A stretch of 44,986 bases of DNA from Clostridium vincentii (GTDB taxonomy: Bacteria; Bacillota; Clostridia; Clostridiales; Clostridiaceae), in contig NZ_PVXQ01000029.1 in NCBI RefSeq assembly GCF_002995745.1, positions 1 to 44,986 on the forward strand, read 5' to 3'. The first letter of the stretch is position 1; each line of letters starts with the position of its first letter. This document shows, one piece after another, positions 43,040 through 44,986 of this stretch. Below the pieces are notes generated by a model, which had not been told where the DNA came from, searched no databases, and saw only the letters and a program-made list of their open reading frames with translations. Both the position numbers and the translations under genes were made by a program.

Positions 43040-44716
43040 TTACTTAACCTCCCTTAGTTTATTTATGATATCCTCAGCACATAGAGGTCTTCCATCATAT
43101 CTTAAGATATTATTCTTAATCTCTATCCCTGTATTCTCTCTTATTAGTTGAGCAAGTTGACCTGTGGCATTTTGTTCAATATTTATAATCTTTGTAGCTT
43201 TTGAAGCCTTATCTATTAAAAGTTTATCTGGAAATGGCCAAACATCTCCAAAAACCAAAGCACCATACTTAGTTTTGCCTGACGAGTTTAGAATATTAAC
43301 AGCTTCTTTAATTGGACTATATAATGAACCCCAACCAATTAATAATGTATCAAAGGTCGCTTCACCTAAATACTCAGGTTCAAGTAATTCCTCTTTTAGA
43401 TAATTTATTTTCCTAAGTCTTTTATCGTTCATTGCAATTCTTACAGCAGAAGATTCGGTAATATGTCCTGATTCATCATGTTCATCACTATCGACTAAAA
43501 CAGTTTTGCCAGGTGTTCTGCCAGGAATTATTCTTGGAGATATACCTGTCTTAGTTAAGGAATATCTTTTATATTCCTTATCCCCTGCAAAGTCTTCATC
43601 GTTTAAATGTCTCTCGATTTTAACCTTTGCAAAATCAAAGGGTTTTACAGTTCTAATACTATCTGCAAGGAATTGATCTCCAAGTAAAATTACTGGAATT
43701 TGATATTTATCAGCAAGATTAAAGGCTCTCATTGTTTGATAAAAGGCATCCTCTGGGTCCCTTAGTGAAATAACCATTTTAGGCACTTCCCCTGGTGTGG
43801 CAGCAATAACAAATTTAAGATCTGCTTGTTCTGTTCGGGTTGGCAAGCCGGTAACAGGACCTGGTCTTTGTATCTCTGCTATTACAAGAGGCACTTCCAA
43901 CATGCTTGATAGGCCTACAGCTTCAACCATAAGGGCAAAACCACCACCAGAGGTGCCAGTCATGGATCTGACTCCAGTATAAGATGCACCAATAGCCATA
44001 TTAATTGCAGCTATTTCATCTTCAGCTTGTTCCACAACAATTTCAGCTTCTTCAATTTTTGAAGAAAGGTAATTCATAATACTTGTGGAAGGTGTCATAG
44101 GGTAAGCTGAGTAAAATTTACAACCTGAGGCAAGTGCTCCAAGGGCTATGGCATCATTACCATTTATTAAAATATTACTATTTTTTCCCATTGACTGTAT
44201 ATCATATTTTACAGAAACCTCTTTAAGACCAGTTTCAAAAGCAGTTAAATTTTGACTAGAAATTTTTTCTTTAAAAGTTTCTGCTAAAAGATCGTAAACA
44301 AAGCTTAAATCTTGATTAAACAATTTTAAAAGAGCCCCTAGTGCGATACTTCCAAAAACTTTAGGGTTGCCAATACTTTTTGCTAAAGATTTCAAGGGAA
44401 GTTTATACACTCTAGCATCTTTATAATCTATTTCATCATCTGAAATGATAAAGCCTGTATCTTTTAAAGCTTCTATATGCAATTGAATTGTTTCGGTATT
44501 TAAAGCTATAATGCCATCAATTGCATTACAGTGAGAATTTATTTCTTCGTTTCCAAAACGAATCTGGAAAAAATTGTGGCCACCGCGAACTCTGGACATA
44601 TAATCCTGTATTGTAAAAGTCTCGAAACCTTTTCGCTTTAATAGCTTTTCTAATATAGAGGCAAGTGTTTCCATACCTTGTCCAGCTGTACCGCCAATAA
44701 GAAGATTATAAATCAT
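43040..44716 (-). CDS. korA: 2-oxoacid:ferredoxin oxidoreductase, fused gamma-alpha subunit
   Basis: A 558-residue subunit in which the gamma domain (about 1-175, with GGTAGQGMETLA and RVRGGHNFFQIR) is fused to the alpha domain that binds the pyrimidine end of thiamine diphosphate (about 180-558, with YPMTPSTSIMNYL and EDEIAAINMAIGASYTG). It pairs with the beta subunit to give an (alpha-beta)2 enzyme like KorAB. No separate 2[4Fe-4S] delta subunit is encoded beside it. The ATG at 44716 has AAAGGAAG upstream. Confidence 0.92.
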   Translation of the reverse strand: MIYNLLIGGTAGQGMETLASILEKLLKRKGFETFTIQDYMSRVRGGHNFFQIRFGNEEINSHCNAIDGIIALNTETIQLHIEALKDTGFIISDDEIDYKDARVYKLPLKSLAKSIGNPKVFGSIALGALLKLFNQDLSFVYDLLAETFKEKISSQNLTAFETGLKEVSVKYDIQSMGKNSNILINGNDAIALGALASGCKFYSAYPMTPSTSIMNYLSSKIEEAEIVVEQAEDEIAAINMAIGASYTGVRSMTGTSGGGFALMVEAVGLSSMLEVPLVIAEIQRPGPVTGLPTRTEQADLKFVIAATPGEVPKMVISLRDPEDAFYQTMRAFNLADKYQIPVILLGDQFLADSIRTVKPFDFAKVKIERHLNDEDFAGDKEYKRYSLTKTGISPRIIPGRTPGKTVLVDSDEHDESGHITESSAVRIAMNDKRLRKINYLKEELLEPEYLGEATFDTLLIGWGSLYSPIKEAVNILNSSGKTKYGALVFGDVWPFPDKLLIDKASKATKIINIEQNATGQLAQLIRENTGIEIKNNILRYDGRPLCAEDIINKLREVK

Positions 44717-44864
44717 AATTTTAACTTCCTTTCATATTTTAGATTTGCAAATATTCATAATATTATTATTTTTTCTTAAATCATAGTATTATAATTTATA
44801 TATTGAAGAAAATAGTAGTGTGATACTAGGATTAAATTCTTATTTGGGAGGTATATATAATATG

Positions 44865-44908
44865 TAAGCGGTTAATAACTCGTCACGTTGACAGTCATTA
44901 ACCGCTTA
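44865..44908 (-). other. Hairpin between korA and the upstream minus-strand gene
   Basis: A 12-bp outer stem (TAAGCGGTTAAT with ATTAACCGCTTA) and a nested GTCA/TGAC stem lie 3 bp beyond the stop of the partial minus-strand gene. There is no T tract in the minus direction, so termination is uncertain. Confidence 0.5.
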
Positions 44909-44911
44909 TTT

Positions 44912-44986
44912 TCAATCCTTTTTATTTAAATAGCATTCAGCAGGAAGATTACTCCATGGAAATAGTGATTTAAATAAATCTGGATC
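44912..44986 (-). CDS. C-terminal 24 residues of an unidentified gene (partial)
   Basis: The minus strand is open from the window edge to TGA at 44912-44914, encoding the ending KSLFPWSNLPAECYLNKKD (the last 19 of 24 residues). The codon use and a hairpin right after the stop suggest a real gene end. I cannot identify the protein from this fragment. Confidence 0.45.
   Translation of the reverse strand, partial: DPDLFKSLFPWSNLPAECYLNKKD

Noticed and set aside
44846..44867. Start-stop mini ORF (GGGAGG, then ATG TAA)
   Set aside because: A ribosome binding site followed by ATGTAA is eye-catching, but no promoter or downstream plus-strand gene is present in the window; probably chance.

Overview
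The window is AT-rich bacterial chromosome that reads as a Clostridium sensu stricto (low-GC, spore-forming anaerobic Firmicute). The signs are strong GGAGG-type ribosome binding sites, frequent GTG/TTG starts, germination-type Csp subtilases, the sporulation membrane protein YtaF, a two-subunit 2-oxoacid:ferredoxin oxidoreductase, and a c-di-GMP-II riboswitch, a class found mainly in clostridia. No phage, insertion sequence or CRISPR array is visible.

Layout: (1) 1-130, the 3' part of a 5S rRNA and its terminator. (2) 200-2684, a beta-glucoside operon: a GH1 6-phospho-beta-glucosidase and an atypical ROK-family protein. (3) 2730-5929, a PLP aminotransferase, then an Lrp/AsnC regulator overlapping a second aminotransferase behind an attenuator-like leader. 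(4) 6052-11428, three tandem Csp-like subtilisin proteases, all with intact catalytic triads. (5) 11427-12250, a small membrane protein on the minus strand and a 49-residue basic protein. (6) 12274-27006, a complete type IV pilus operon: promoter, c-di-GMP-II riboswitch and terminator, then pilD, pilB, pilC, pilA, pilM, pilN, pilO, a minor pilin, a PilX-like protein, a second minor pilin and an 1137-residue VWA-domain protein. (7) 27073-29127, an ABC exporter whose permease is interrupted by an in-frame TGA. (8) 29176-35048, housekeeping genes: a Cys-motif protein, cyclophilin lipoprotein, a 43-residue protein, ytaF, a HAD phosphatase, adenine deaminase and metA. (9) 35109-38704, an NSS transporter and a two-component system. 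(10) 38723-38970, an intergenic repeat element. (11) 38982-44986, a divergent cis-prenyltransferase, a DUF3867-like protein, an ABC-F ATPase, korB and korA, and the C-terminal end of an unidentified minus-strand gene.

The most interesting system is the pilus locus. Its leader carries a c-di-GMP-II aptamer whose 3' end overlaps the 5' arm of a terminator, which predicts an ON switch. The assembly ATPase encoded just downstream has a tandem MshEN motif, a known c-di-GMP binding module, so one second messenger may act on both expression and pilus polymerisation. The last gene encodes a secreted protein with a VWA MIDAS motif and an EF-hand-like calcium loop. These are the hallmarks of the Gram-negative tip adhesin PilY1, here in a Gram-positive setting. 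The large PilX-like protein and the C-terminal extension on PilO are also unusual.
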